Part shown: piece by piece, positions 21,098 through 31,372 of the stretch
Position numbering within the stretch: position 1 is the stretch's first letter
Layout of the letters: each line of letters begins with the position of its first letter
From: an uncultured Pelagibacteraceae bacterium
GTDB lineage: Bacteria > Pseudomonadota > Alphaproteobacteria > Pelagibacterales > Pelagibacteraceae
Length of the DNA stretch: 64,000 bases
Assembly: GCA_902568235.1 (NCBI GenBank)
Contig: CACFPS010000002.1
Span: forward strand, 1 to 64,000
Reading direction: 5' to 3'
Made by a program: the position numbers and the translations under genes
The notes under the pieces: generated by a model
The model's input: only the letters and a program-made list of their open reading frames with translations
What the model was told of the DNA's origin: nothing
The model's database searches: none

Positions 21098-22125
21098 GGA
21101 TTTGGATATAATTTTTGTACTTCGTTAATATCATTTATAACTTCTTTGTCTAAATTTACTTTTACACTTTCTATGTTTGTTTTCAACTGCTCCATATTAG
21201 TCGCGCCAATTATTACACTAGTCATAAAGTCTTGTATCTCACAAAATTTTAATGACATTTGACTCATATCTAAATTATATTTTTTGCTTATTTTGTAATA
21301 CTCCTCTACTGCTTTATTCATATTAGGCGTTTGGTATCTATATTTCCAAAAATTTCCATCTCTTTCCATCCTAGACCCCTTTGGTAAAGTGCCATTTCTA
21401 TATTTTCCACTTAAATATCCACTGGCCAGCGGAGAATATGCTAAACAACCAATCTTTTCCCTAATAGATACTTCCGAAAGACCAATTTCATATGATCGAT
21501 TTAAAAGACTATAAGGATTTTGAATTGACATCATTCTTGGCAAATTTTTTTCTTTATTAAGCTTTATATAATTCATTACTCCCCAAGGAGTTTCATTAGA
21601 TAAGCCAACATATCTAATTTTTCCTTGATCAATGTATTTTTCCAAATTTTCTAATACATCTTCAAATCTATTCCATTCTTTTTCTTGGTGAAGGTAGTTT
21701 AGTCTTCCAAAATTATTTACATTTCTTTCTGGCCAATGAAGTTGATAGAGATCTATATAATCAGTCTTCAGCCTTTTTAGACTTGCATTGATAGCATCTT
21801 CAAAATTTTTACCAACAAAACTGTTCTGGCCATCTCTGATATAATCTCTCGCAGGACCAGCCACCTTTGTAGCCAAAATTACCTTGTCTCGCTTTTTATT
21901 TTTTTCAAACCAGTTCCCCATTATTATTTCGGTAAGACCATAAGTTTCTTTTTTGGGAGGAACTGCATAAAGTTCTGCAGTGTCCCAAAAATTTACTCCT
22001 TCATTTAATGCGAAGTTCATTTGTTCAAATGCATCGGTTTCTGAGTTCTGTTCACCCCAAGTCATAGTTCCTAAACAGATAGTGCTAACTTTAAGGTCTG
22101 TATTGCCTAATTTTCTGTAATTCAT
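21088..22125 (-). CDS. aldo/keto reductase (Tas-like)
   Basis: MNYRKLGNTDLKVSTICLGTMTWGEQNSE; NFWDTAELYAVPP. Confidence 0.93.
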   Translation of the reverse strand: MNYRKLGNTDLKVSTICLGTMTWGEQNSETDAFEQMNFALNEGVNFWDTAELYAVPPKKETYGLTEIIMGNWFEKNKKRDKVILATKVAGPARDYIRDGQNSFVGKNFEDAINASLKRLKTDYIDLYQLHWPERNVNNFGRLNYLHQEKEWNRFEDVLENLEKYIDQGKIRYVGLSNETPWGVMNYIKLNKEKNLPRMMSIQNPYSLLNRSYEIGLSEVSIREKIGCLAYSPLASGYLSGKYRNGTLPKGSRMERDGNFWKYRYQTPNMNKAVEEYYKISKKYNLDMSQMSLKFCEIQDFMTSVIIGATNMEQLKTNIESVKVNLDKEVINDINEVQKLYPNPCP

Positions 22126-22196
22126 TGAATATTAAATATTTTTTAAGGTTTTTATGATATCTTGAATAATTAGTAAAAGGCTATTATATAAACGTT

Positions 22197-22955
22197 ATGG
22201 AATTTAATAAGCAAAATATACTTAATAAAGTAAAAGAAGCCCAGCAAACAACAGTTGTTATGGATGAAGGCTTAAGAGCCTACATGCTTAAAGTTTATAA
22301 CTATATGGCAACTGGAGTATTATTAACAGGTATAATAGCTCTTTTAACTTTTAAGATGGGTGTTCAAGAAATTACAAGCATGGGAATAATTTTAACGCCT
22401 TTTGGTGATGCAATCTACAATTCTGCTTTAGCATGGGTTGTAATGTTGGCACCTCTAGGAATTGTTTTTTATATGAGTTTTGGAATTAATAAGATGAGTG
22501 CGGCAAAAGCTCAAACTGCATTTTGGGTATTTGCAGCATTAATGGGATTATCACTTTCATCAATTTTATTAGTTTATACTGGTTTGAGTGTAACAAGAGT
22601 TTTCTTTATTACGTCAGCAACATTTGGCGCAATGAGTATTTATGGCTACACAACAAAAAGAGACTTAACTAAAATGGGATCTTTTTTAATGATGGGTTTA
22701 ATAGGAATAATTATTGCATCATTAGTAAATATTTTCCTAAAGTCACCAATGATGTATTTTGCTATTTCAATTATAGGTGTTTTAATATTTGTAGGACTGA
22801 CAGCTTATGACACTCAAAAAATTAAAAATATGTATGCAGCTTCAGACTCAGGTGAATTAATGGGTAAAAAAGCTGTTATGGGTGCACTAACACTATACTT
22901 AGATTTCATTAATTTATTTATAATGTTGCTAAGATTGTTTGGTCAGCGAAGATAA
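22197..22955 (+). CDS. Bax inhibitor-1 / YccA family protein
   Basis: Multi-TM; FVGLTAYDTQKIKNMY; LYLDFINLFIMLLRLFG. Confidence 0.95.
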   Translation: MEFNKQNILNKVKEAQQTTVVMDEGLRAYMLKVYNYMATGVLLTGIIALLTFKMGVQEITSMGIILTPFGDAIYNSALAWVVMLAPLGIVFYMSFGINKMSAAKAQTAFWVFAALMGLSLSSILLVYTGLSVTRVFFITSATFGAMSIYGYTTKRDLTKMGSFLMMGLIGIIIASLVNIFLKSPMMYFAISIIGVLIFVGLTAYDTQKIKNMYAASDSGELMGKKAVMGALTLYLDFINLFIMLLRLFGQRR

Positions 22956-23300
22956 TTACTTTTGAAGTTTTCTCCAATTAGTTATTTTTAATAAATTTTC
23001 AAGCTCAAAAGAATTTTTAAGAATTTTGCCGTTAGTATCAGTTATTAAATATTTTAGGTTTTTATTTGATGGTTTGAAGTTTTTACATATTTTATAAATA
23101 GCGTTTTCAGCTGCATTTTTAAAAACACTAAAACTTATTTGTTTACTAGAAATAGAAAGGCCATAATCTTTCCAAGATCCTTCAGATACCATTTTAGCAT
23201 ATAGATCAAGAATTATTTTGAGTTCATTTTTTTTAAAAAAATAATTCTGATTTTCATTTTTATAAATATTGTTAACTACAAGTTTTAAATTTCTATTCAT
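22956..23300 (-). CDS. DUF2794 domain-containing protein
   Basis: FFKKNELKIILDLYAKMVSEGSWKDYGLS pattern. Confidence 0.8.
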   Translation of the reverse strand: MNRNLKLVVNNIYKNENQNYFFKKNELKIILDLYAKMVSEGSWKDYGLSISSKQISFSVFKNAAENAIYKICKNFKPSNKNLKYLITDTNGKILKNSFELENLLKITNWRKLQK

Positions 23301-23844
23301 TTAATTTGTATTTATTTATCAAACCTATTTGAAACGCTGTAAATATGAATGTTATTGGCAACATGCCCCATACTTTAAAGTTGACCCAAAATTCTTCAGA
23401 TTGTGTACGCCAAACAAACTCATTCAAAAGTGCCAATGAAAGGAAGAAATACATCCATCTGTAATTAAGTATTCTCCATCCTTCATCACTCAAGGGTATA
23501 GATTTTCCTAATATTTTTTTTAAAACAGGTTCATTTGTAAAATATTTTCCAAAAAATAAAGCTAGGGCGAATAAAATATTTATTATTGTAGGTTTCATAT
23601 ATATAAAAACAGGATTATCAAAATAAATAGTTAATCCGCCAAATAGTGTAATTAATATTCCACTTAAAAGTGGGACCATAGGAATTTTCTTTTCCATTAT
23701 CCAAACTACCAAAACGGCAATAATAGTTGCAACTATCAGTGGTGGAATAGCTATTTTTAAATTTTTGTCATTGTTATAATAAAATAAAAAAAAAATGACT
23801 AATGGACCTATATCTGTGACGAATTTTAAAAAAGATTTATTCAC
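23293..23844 (-). CDS. yciB: inner membrane septation-type protein IspZ/YciB
   Basis: FVTDIGPLVIFFLFYY; NEFVWRTQSEEFWVNFKVWGMLPITFIFT. Confidence 0.92.
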   Translation of the reverse strand: MNKSFLKFVTDIGPLVIFFLFYYNNDKNLKIAIPPLIVATIIAVLVVWIMEKKIPMVPLLSGILITLFGGLTIYFDNPVFIYMKPTIINILFALALFFGKYFTNEPVLKKILGKSIPLSDEGWRILNYRWMYFFLSLALLNEFVWRTQSEEFWVNFKVWGMLPITFIFTAFQIGLINKYKLNE

Positions 23845-23922
23845 TGCTACATATTAACAGATTAATGAAACATTCATATTTTTTTTTATTGATTTTTTTA
23901 TTCAAATAATCATATTTAAAGT

Positions 23923-24243
23923 GTGAGTATAAGAAAAACTAAATTCTCAATAGGCGATGTAGTTAAACATAGACACTTTGATTTTAGAGGTGTTATTTAT
24001 GATGTCGACTTTGAATTTAATAATTCTGAAGATTGGTATCAATCTATACCAAAAAATGTCAGACCAAGAAAAGATCAACCATTTTATCACTTACTAGCTG
24101 AAAACGATGAGATAACTTATGAGGCATATGTATCAGAACAAAATTTATTAGTTGATGAGTCTGACGAACCAATTAAACATCCTTTGATAAATGAGATTTT
24201 TTCAGGAAAAAAAGGATCTAGCTATTTTAAGCCATCAAATTAA
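23923..24243 (+). CDS. hspQ: heat shock protein HspQ
   Basis: KFSIGDVVKHRHFDFRGVIYDVDFEF; QPFYHLLAEN; YVSEQNL; GTG start. Confidence 0.92.
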   Translation: MSIRKTKFSIGDVVKHRHFDFRGVIYDVDFEFNNSEDWYQSIPKNVRPRKDQPFYHLLAENDEITYEAYVSEQNLLVDESDEPIKHPLINEIFSGKKGSSYFKPSN

Positions 24244-24313
24244 ATAAGCCAATTTTTAAACACATTTGTTACAAAACTCTGACATAAATATTTTATATTT
24301 TAATTAAATATTT

Positions 24314-24383
24314 TAACCAAGGATACTTTTTTATTCCTCTATTATTTATCTCCCTCAGTGTTCTTGGTTAGAAATACTTTCTA
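24314..24383. other. inverted repeats / candidate structured element between hspQ and ccmC
   Basis: TAACCAAG (24314-24321) complementary to CTTGGTTA (24363-24370); TAGAAA-TAC-TTTCTA hairpin 24369-24383. Confidence 0.4.
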
Positions 24384-24422
24384 GGAATTTCATTTAAATG
24401 ATTTTGTGTTATAAAAAAGTAA

Positions 24423-25130
24423 ATGTTAAATTATTTTAATCCAAATAATATCTTAAAGATTATTAACAAATTACAAAAATTTGTTTTTACACTCTTCATA
24501 ATAGTTTTAATTATAGGTCTATTAGAAGCCTTGGTACTTTCCCCTGAAGATTATAAACAAAGCGACTCAGTAAGGATAATGTATGTTCATGTGCCATCCG
24601 CATGGATATCACTTGGAATTTTTTCAGTTATTTCTATTTTGTCTTTTGGAATATTGATTTTTAAAAATAAAAATTTTTCTTTAATTACTAAAAGTTTAGC
24701 ACCTTCTGGTTTTGTATTTAATATAATTGCACTTGTTACAGGCTCCATATGGGGCAAACCCACTTGGGGCACATGGTGGGCATGGGATGCTAGAATAACC
24801 TCAATGTTATTGTTGTCACTTTTTTATCTTATGTTTATTATTACTTGGAGGATTACTGAAAATAATGACAAAGCTATTAAGATAAGCTCATATATTGCTA
24901 TATTGGGTTTAATTAATGTTCCAATAATAAAGTTTTCTGTTGATTGGTGGAATACTTTACATCAACCATCATCAGTAAATATATTGTCAGATACAACTGT
25001 TCATTCTTCAATGTTGATACCATTAGGAATAATGACTGCGGCATTTGTACTTTTTTCACTTTTGATATTTTTAATGAAATATAATACAGAACTGATAAAG
25101 ATTAAAAATAAAGGATTAGATAGATTATGA
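24423..25130 (+). CDS. ccmC: heme exporter protein CcmC
   Basis: MYVHVPSAW, WGKPTWGTWWAWDARITSML motifs. Confidence 0.97.
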   Translation: MLNYFNPNNILKIINKLQKFVFTLFIIVLIIGLLEALVLSPEDYKQSDSVRIMYVHVPSAWISLGIFSVISILSFGILIFKNKNFSLITKSLAPSGFVFNIIALVTGSIWGKPTWGTWWAWDARITSMLLLSLFYLMFIITWRITENNDKAIKISSYIAILGLINVPIIKFSVDWWNTLHQPSSVNILSDTTVHSSMLIPLGIMTAAFVLFSLLIFLMKYNTELIKIKNKGLDRL

Positions 25131-25360
25131 TTAGAGAGATTTTATTTATGAATGGATATGGCCCTTATGTTTGGTCATCATTTATATTTACTCTAGTTAG
25201 TTTTGGAATTTTGTACTCAGTGGTTAAATCTCAGCTAACTAAAGAACAGAAAAAGTTTGAAGCAAAGTTTAAATCTTTGTGTTCTGACAAAATTGAGTTA
25301 GCAAATAAACAAAAAACATACAGAGAGATTTTAACAAATACATCTACTTCTAATATTTAA
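25127..25360 (+). CDS. ccmD: heme exporter protein CcmD
   Basis: [10 protein letters not shown] small TM protein between ccmC and ccmE. Confidence 0.85.
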   Translation: MIREILFMNGYGPYVWSSFIFTLVSFGILYSVVKSQLTKEQKKFEAKFKSLCSDKIELANKQKTYREILTNTSTSNI

Positions 25361-25371
25361 CTTTATTTCAC

Positions 25372-25794
25372 ATGTATGGTAAAAAAGTTAAATTAAGAGC
25401 TCTCTTCATTGTCTTAATTTTTTTTTCTTTAGTTCTCACAGCTTTTTTAGTTTTTAAGTCTCTAGAAGAAAACGTAGTTTATTTCAAATCACCATCAGAT
25501 GTAAAAAATTTAACTGAATTAAAAGCAAAGAAAATTCGAGTTGGAGGCATGGTAAAAGAAAATTCGGTTGAAACATTTGATAATGAAATCAAATTCATTA
25601 TTACTGATTTTAAAAATGAACTTTTTGTTAGTTTTGTTGGATCTGTGCCTAATTTATTTGAGGAAGGAAAAGGAGTTGTAGCCGAAGGGTTTCTAGAAGA
25701 TAAATATTATTTAAAAGCAGATAAAATTTTAGCCAAACATGATGAAAATTATATGCCACCAGAGGTAAGCGAGGCATTAAAGGATAAAAATTAA
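25372..25794 (+). CDS. ccmE: cytochrome c maturation heme chaperone CcmE
   Basis: [42 protein letters not shown]. Confidence 0.95.
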   Translation: MYGKKVKLRALFIVLIFFSLVLTAFLVFKSLEENVVYFKSPSDVKNLTELKAKKIRVGGMVKENSVETFDNEIKFIITDFKNELFVSFVGSVPNLFEEGKGVVAEGFLEDKYYLKADKILAKHDENYMPPEVSEALKDKN

Positions 25795-27662
25795 TGATAA
25801 ATCAATTTGGCAACTATTCTTTATATATAGCTTTATTGGCCTCTGTATATTTAATTTATAAATCACTCTTCTCATTAAAATTTGTTGAAAAAAGTATAAA
25901 TAATAAAATATTTTCTGCGATTTCTATTCAATCTTTAATGATATTAATAAGTTTTGTAAGTTTAATTTATGCTTTTATTATCTCAGATTTTAGTAATGAA
26001 ACTGTATTTAATAATTCGCATACAGCAAAACCCTTGTTATATAAAATTTCGGGAACATGGGGGAATCACGAGGGAAGTTTATTATTATGGTTGTTAGTTT
26101 TGGTAATTTTTTTATTTATATTCTTAATAAAGTCTACTGATCAACTAAATAAATATAGATTGCTAACAATTTTGTTTCAAGAAATTATAATATTTGGATT
26201 TCTTTTGTTTATACTTTTTACTTCAAACCCATTTGAATATTTATTTCCAATTCCAAATGAAGGATTGGGGTTAAATCCTATTTTACAAGATCCAGCTTTA
26301 GCAATTCATCCTCCTATTTTATATTTAGGATATGTCGGCACATCTATAATTTTCTCTTCTGCTTTAGCAGCATTAGTATGCAAAAATATTAACCCAAACT
26401 GGGCTTCTCATATAAGAAAATGGATAATAATTTCATGGATATTTTTAACATTAGGAATCATGCTTGGTTCTATATGGGCATATTATGAGTTAGGATGGGG
26501 TGGCTTTTGGTTTTGGGATCCAGTTGAAAATGTTTCATTAATGCCATGGTTTTGTTTAACTGCATTAATTCATACAGTAATAGTTTTGCAGAAAAGAAAT
26601 TTATTTCACTCTTGGATAATAATCTTATCAATTACAACTTTTTCATTAAGTATGAGTGGAACTTTCTTAGTAAGATCAGGAATATTAAACTCTATTCATA
26701 CTTTTGCTAATGACCCTTTAAGAGGAGTTTTTATTCTTTGTTTTTTGTTTGTACTAATTTTATCTGCAATTTTTATTTTTTTCATATTTCAAAAAAATCT
26801 TCCATCTTTTTCTGCAAAATATTTTTTTATAAGTAAAGAAATTACCATACTTATAAACAATTGGTTTATGATGTTTTTTTTATCAGTTGTTTTAATTGGC
26901 ACTATTTACCCTATCTTTTTGGAAGTAATCAATGGTTCCAAAATATCTATAGGTCCACCATTTTATCATAAATTAATAATTCCTTTTTTAATCCCTTTTT
27001 TATTATTTATGGCTTTGGGACCAAAAATTAACTGGATAAAAGATAAGATGAAAAAATTTAATTATAAACAATTATTGTTATTCATTATCTCAGTATTAAT
27101 TTCTTATTTTATAATTGATAGAAGTGATAGATATTTTTTATTTTCAATTCCATTACTTGCATTAAGTTTCTATTTATTATTTGTGACAATCAGAGATTTT
27201 ACTCTTAACGGATCTTCATTTAGTCAGAAAGTATCTCATTTTGGTTTCAGTTTATTAATATTAAGTATTTTGCTAAATGGTATTTTTTCAAGTGAATTTT
27301 CTTCTAATATGAAAGTTGGAGATGAAAGAAAATTTAAAAATAAAATAATTAAATTTGAAAAAATAAAAGTAAAAAACGAGAAAAATTTTCAATCGCTCAT
27401 AGCAGAATTTAAGATTACAGATAAAGAAACAACTCTTGTATTGAAGCCAGAGTTAAGAATATTTAATCAACCTAAAACAATTACTAGCGAAGCAGATATA
27501 ATTACCACATTATATTCAGATAATTTTTTAGTTTTCAATATTTTAAAAAAAGACGATTATTTTAATGTAAGATATCAATTTAAGCCTTTAATGATATGGA
27601 TTTGGCTATCGGTTATAATGATAACTCTTGGTGGAATTATAAGTTTTTTAAGGTCTAAATGA
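25794..27662 (+). CDS. ccmF: heme lyase CcmF/NrfE family subunit
   Basis: KISGTWGNHEGSLLLW, LGWGGFWFWDPVENVSLMPW motifs. Confidence 0.97.
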   Translation: MINQFGNYSLYIALLASVYLIYKSLFSLKFVEKSINNKIFSAISIQSLMILISFVSLIYAFIISDFSNETVFNNSHTAKPLLYKISGTWGNHEGSLLLWLLVLVIFLFIFLIKSTDQLNKYRLLTILFQEIIIFGFLLFILFTSNPFEYLFPIPNEGLGLNPILQDPALAIHPPILYLGYVGTSIIFSSALAALVCKNINPNWASHIRKWIIISWIFLTLGIMLGSIWAYYELGWGGFWFWDPVENVSLMPWFCLTALIHTVIVLQKRNLFHSWIIILSITTFSLSMSGTFLVRSGILNSIHTFANDPLRGVFILCFLFVLILSAIFIFFIFQKNLPSFSAKYFFISKEITILINNWFMMFFLSVVLIGTIYPIFLEVINGSKISIGPPFYHKLIIPFLIPFLLFMALGPKINWIKDKMKKFNYKQLLLFIISVLISYFIIDRSDRYFLFSIPLLALSFYLLFVTIRDFTLNGSSFSQKVSHFGFSLLILSILLNGIFSSEFSSNMKVGDERKFKNKIIKFEKIKVKNEKNFQSLIAEFKITDKETTLVLKPELRIFNQPKTITSEADIITTLYSDNFLVFNILKKDDYFNVRYQFKPLMIWIWLSVIMITLGGIISFLRSK

Positions 27663-28183
27663 ATAGAAATTTTAAAATAATCTTTTCTGTTATTCTTGGA
27701 CTAAGTATTTTTTTTGTTCTTTTGAAAGGATTGGAAAGTACAAAACAATACTCACCTCTTAATACTTCAAATAAAATAGATTTAAATATTTATTTTCAAA
27801 GTCTTTTTGATGAAAAAGAATACTCAATTAGAGAATTAGCAAATAAGAAAAATTTTATGTTAATTAATATATGGTCTTCTTGGTGTTTGCCATGTAGAGA
27901 AGAACATTCTTATTTAATGAAGTTAAAAAAAAATAATATAAATTTGATTGGAGTAAATTATAAAGATAACTCGAATAATGCGAAAGTTTTTATTAAAGAA
28001 ATGGGAAATCCATATACAACAATACTCGTTGATGTTGACGGAACTAAATCAATAGAACTTGGAGCAATAGGAGTTCCAGAAACATATTTAGTTGATAGTT
28101 TTGAAAGCAAAGTACTAAAAAAATATATTGGACCTTTAGATCAGAAAAAAATTGAAGAAATAATTTCTATACTTAAAAAATGA
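27659..28183 (+). CDS. ccmG: thiol:disulfide interchange protein DsbE/CcmG
   Basis: NIWSSWCLPCREEH; GVPETYLVD. Confidence 0.93.
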   Translation: MNRNFKIIFSVILGLSIFFVLLKGLESTKQYSPLNTSNKIDLNIYFQSLFDEKEYSIRELANKKNFMLINIWSSWCLPCREEHSYLMKLKKNNINLIGVNYKDNSNNAKVFIKEMGNPYTTILVDVDGTKSIELGAIGVPETYLVDSFESKVLKKYIGPLDQKKIEEIISILKK

Positions 28184-28545
28184 ATAAATTAAAATATTTT
28201 ACAGTTATATTAATTTTGTTTTTAAATTTTTTTGGAGCATCTTACTCTCAAAGTTTAGATCAAGTACATAAAATTTCAAAAAATTTAAGATGTTTAATTT
28301 GTCAAGGTCAATCTGTTTACGACTCAAATTCTGATTTTGCAATTAGTATGAAGTTGTTGATAAAAAAAAAAATTAATGAAGGAAGAACTGAAAAAGAAAT
28401 ATATGAGTTTTTGAAAAATAGATATGGTGAATGGGTAGTTTATGATCCAGAAATAAATAAAAATACAATCTTATTATGGTTGATTCCTTTGATTTTATTT
28501 GTTTTTGGCGGCCTTTTAATTGTCAGAAAAGTATCTATAAAGTAG
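28180..28545 (+). CDS. ccmH: cytochrome c-type biogenesis protein CcmH/CycL
   Basis: LRCLICQGQSVYDSNSDFA; RYGEWVVYDP. Confidence 0.95.
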   Translation: MNKLKYFTVILILFLNFFGASYSQSLDQVHKISKNLRCLICQGQSVYDSNSDFAISMKLLIKKKINEGRTEKEIYEFLKNRYGEWVVYDPEINKNTILLWLIPLILFVFGGLLIVRKVSIK

Positions 28546-28558
28546 TGTTAAATTTATT

Positions 28559-29056
28559 ATGAAATCAATTTATAAAGCTCTAGTATTATTTTTAGTTTTT
28601 TTTGGTTCAGCAAATGCTGCTGACCTTTCTGGCAATAAGTGGAGCTTTTATTCTGGAACCTTTGATTTCAGTGATGATGGTAAAAGGTCTAGTCTTTTTG
28701 GAGTTCAACATATAAATGAAAACTTATATAGAGAAAGTTTTTTAGGAACATTACAGCCAGTGACTGGAGCTATGATTACAGCAGATAATGCGGGTTACGT
28801 TTATACAGGATTTCAAGTTCCTTATAAATCAGGATCTATGACATTTACTCCAAGTTTTACACCAGGACTATACAGCGAAGGTAACGGTAAAGATTTAGGT
28901 CATGTAATTGAATTTAAAAGTGAAATACAATTAACTTACGAATTATCTTCTAGTAGTGAATTTGGTTTTTCATACAATCATATATCTAATGCAAGTCTAG
29001 GTGACAAAAATCCAGGAGCAAATAGCTATATGTTTAATTTTATAAAAAAATTTTAA
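28559..29056 (+). CDS. acyloxyacyl hydrolase / lipid A 3-O-deacylase (PagL-like)
   Basis: Signal peptide; C-terminal FGFSYNHISNASLGDKNPGANSYMFNF characteristic of PagL family. Confidence 0.8.
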   Translation: MKSIYKALVLFLVFFGSANAADLSGNKWSFYSGTFDFSDDGKRSSLFGVQHINENLYRESFLGTLQPVTGAMITADNAGYVYTGFQVPYKSGSMTFTPSFTPGLYSEGNGKDLGHVIEFKSEIQLTYELSSSSEFGFSYNHISNASLGDKNPGANSYMFNFIKKF

Positions 29057-29064
29057 CATAAATC

Positions 29065-30216
29065 ATGAATTTAAAAGATTGTCATAATTTTTATGACTTT
29101 AGGAAGTTGGCAAAAAAAAAATTACCATCTCCAATTTTTCATTATATTGATGGAGCAGCAGATGATGAAATTACTTATAAAAGAAATTCCAGTGCTTTTA
29201 ATGATGTAGATTTGGTGCCAAATGTTTTAAGAGGTGTCGAAAATATAGATTTATCGACAACCATATTTGGAAAAAAATTAGACTTACCTTTTTATTGTGC
29301 ACCAACTGCCTTACAAAGACTTTTTCATCATGATGGAGAAAGAGCGGTTGGCAAAGCTGCACAAAAATTTAATACCATGTTTGGTGTTTCAGCTTTAGCA
29401 ACTGTAAGTGTAGAAGAAATAGCATCATTAATTGATACTCCAAAAATGTTTCAATTTTATTTTCATAAAGATAGAGGCTTAAATAGCGCAGTACTCGATA
29501 GAGTAAAAGCAGCAAAATTTGATGTAATGGCATTAACTGTGGATACTATAACCGGAGGAAATAGAGAAAGAGATCTTCGAACAGGATTTACTTCTCCTCC
29601 AAAACTAACATTATCAAGCTTATTTAGTTTTGTATCAAAACCAATGTGGGGAATTAATTATCTTACTAAAGGTAAATTTGAATTACCACATTTACAAGAT
29701 TATGTTCAAGAAGGAACAAGTACCGCAACATCAATTGGCAACTATTTTTCATCAATGCTTGATCAATCAATGAATTGGAAAGATGCAGAAAAACTTTGTT
29801 CTGATTGGGGAGGTCATTTTGCTTTAAAAGGCATAATGAGCGTTGATGATGCTAAAAGAGCTGTCGATATTGGATGTACAGGTATAATGGTTTCAAATCA
29901 TGGAGGTAGACAACTGGATGGATCAAGATCACCATTTGATCAATTGAAAGAGATAGTTGATGCAGTAGGAGATAAAATAGATGTAATTTGTGAAGGTGGT
30001 ATACAACGTGGAACACATATTTTGAAAGCTTTATCTATAGGTGCTAAAGCCTGTTCAGGGGGTAGACTTTATCTTTATGCTTTAGCAGCCGCAGGTCAAG
30101 CCGGTGTGGAAAGAGCATTAAATCAATATCGTAACGAATTAGAGAGAGATATGAAACTCATGGGATGTACTAAAATTAGCGATTTAAATAGAAATAATTT
30201 AAAATTTAGAAATTAA
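29065..30216 (+). CDS. alpha-hydroxy-acid oxidizing protein (FMN-dependent, LldD-like), copy 1
   Basis: PIFHYIDGAADDE, MVSNHGGRQLDGSRSPFDQL motifs. Confidence 0.93.
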   Translation: MNLKDCHNFYDFRKLAKKKLPSPIFHYIDGAADDEITYKRNSSAFNDVDLVPNVLRGVENIDLSTTIFGKKLDLPFYCAPTALQRLFHHDGERAVGKAAQKFNTMFGVSALATVSVEEIASLIDTPKMFQFYFHKDRGLNSAVLDRVKAAKFDVMALTVDTITGGNRERDLRTGFTSPPKLTLSSLFSFVSKPMWGINYLTKGKFELPHLQDYVQEGTSTATSIGNYFSSMLDQSMNWKDAEKLCSDWGGHFALKGIMSVDDAKRAVDIGCTGIMVSNHGGRQLDGSRSPFDQLKEIVDAVGDKIDVICEGGIQRGTHILKALSIGAKACSGGRLYLYALAAAGQAGVERALNQYRNELERDMKLMGCTKISDLNRNNLKFRN

Positions 30217-31367
30217 TGAATTTAAATGATTGCTATAATTTTGAAGATTTTAGAAAGTTAGCAAAAAAAAAATTACCAGCCCCCATATTTCATTACATAG
30301 ACGGTGGAGCAGATGATGAGGTAACTTTAAATCGAAATACCAATGCGTTTAATGAATGTGATCTTGTTCCAAATATTTTAAATAGTGTTGGAGAACCTGA
30401 TTTATCAATAACAGTTTTTGGCACAAAAATTAACATGCCACTATTTTTGTCACCAACAGCCATGCAAAGTTTATATCATCCTGATGGAGATAAAGCTTCA
30501 GCACGTGCCGCAGAAAAATATGGAACAATTTATAGCATGTCTACAATGGCTTCTTTTTCTATTGAGGAGGTTTCAAATATATCAAATGGACCTAAAATTT
30601 TTCAATTATATATACACAAAGACCAATCAATTACTGATGATTTAATTGATCGATGCAAAGATGCAAATTTTAATGGAATGTGTATTACAGTAGATACAAT
30701 TGTTGCAGGAAATAGAGAAAGAGATCATCGAACAGGATTTACAACTCCACCAAAATTTAATTTGGAAAGCCTTATGAGTTTTGTGATGAGACCTAAGTGG
30801 GTATTTAATTATTTTACAAATAAAAAATTTGAATTAGCAAATTTAAAAAATAAAACAGATAAAGGTACTAATATTGCAAAGTCAGTTATGGAATACATTA
30901 ATGAACAATACGATCCTGCAATGAATTGGAAAGATGCTGAATATTGTATAAAAAAATGGAATGGTCCTATGGCCCTAAAAGGAGTTATGTCAGTCGAAGA
31001 TGCTAAAAAAGCAATCGATATTGGATGTACATCAATAATGATTTCAAATCATGGAGGCAGACAATTGGATGGATCAAGAGCACCATTTGATCAAGTTAAA
31101 GCAATTAGGGATGCAGTTGGAGATAAGCTTGAAATTATTCTTGATGGTGGCATTAGAAGAGGAACTCATGTTTTAAAATCACTTGCAGCAGGAGCAACAG
31201 CTTGTAGTTTTGGAAAAGCTTTTTTATTTAGCTTAGGAGCAGGAGGACAACAAGGTGTAGAAAAACTGCTAAAAAATATGCGCGAAGAAATTAAAAGAAA
31301 TATGATATTAATGGGTTGTAAAAATATTAGTGAACTTGATAGTTCAAAATTAATTTATAGAAAATAA
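30216..31367 (+). CDS. alpha-hydroxy-acid oxidizing protein (FMN-dependent, LldD-like), copy 2
   Basis: Same length (383 aa) and clear homology to upstream ORF; MISNHGGRQLDGSRAPFDQV. Confidence 0.93.
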   Translation: MNLNDCYNFEDFRKLAKKKLPAPIFHYIDGGADDEVTLNRNTNAFNECDLVPNILNSVGEPDLSITVFGTKINMPLFLSPTAMQSLYHPDGDKASARAAEKYGTIYSMSTMASFSIEEVSNISNGPKIFQLYIHKDQSITDDLIDRCKDANFNGMCITVDTIVAGNRERDHRTGFTTPPKFNLESLMSFVMRPKWVFNYFTNKKFELANLKNKTDKGTNIAKSVMEYINEQYDPAMNWKDAEYCIKKWNGPMALKGVMSVEDAKKAIDIGCTSIMISNHGGRQLDGSRAPFDQVKAIRDAVGDKLEIILDGGIRRGTHVLKSLAAGATACSFGKAFLFSLGAGGQQGVEKLLKNMREEIKRNMILMGCKNISELDSSKLIYRK

Positions 31368-31372
31368 AACTA

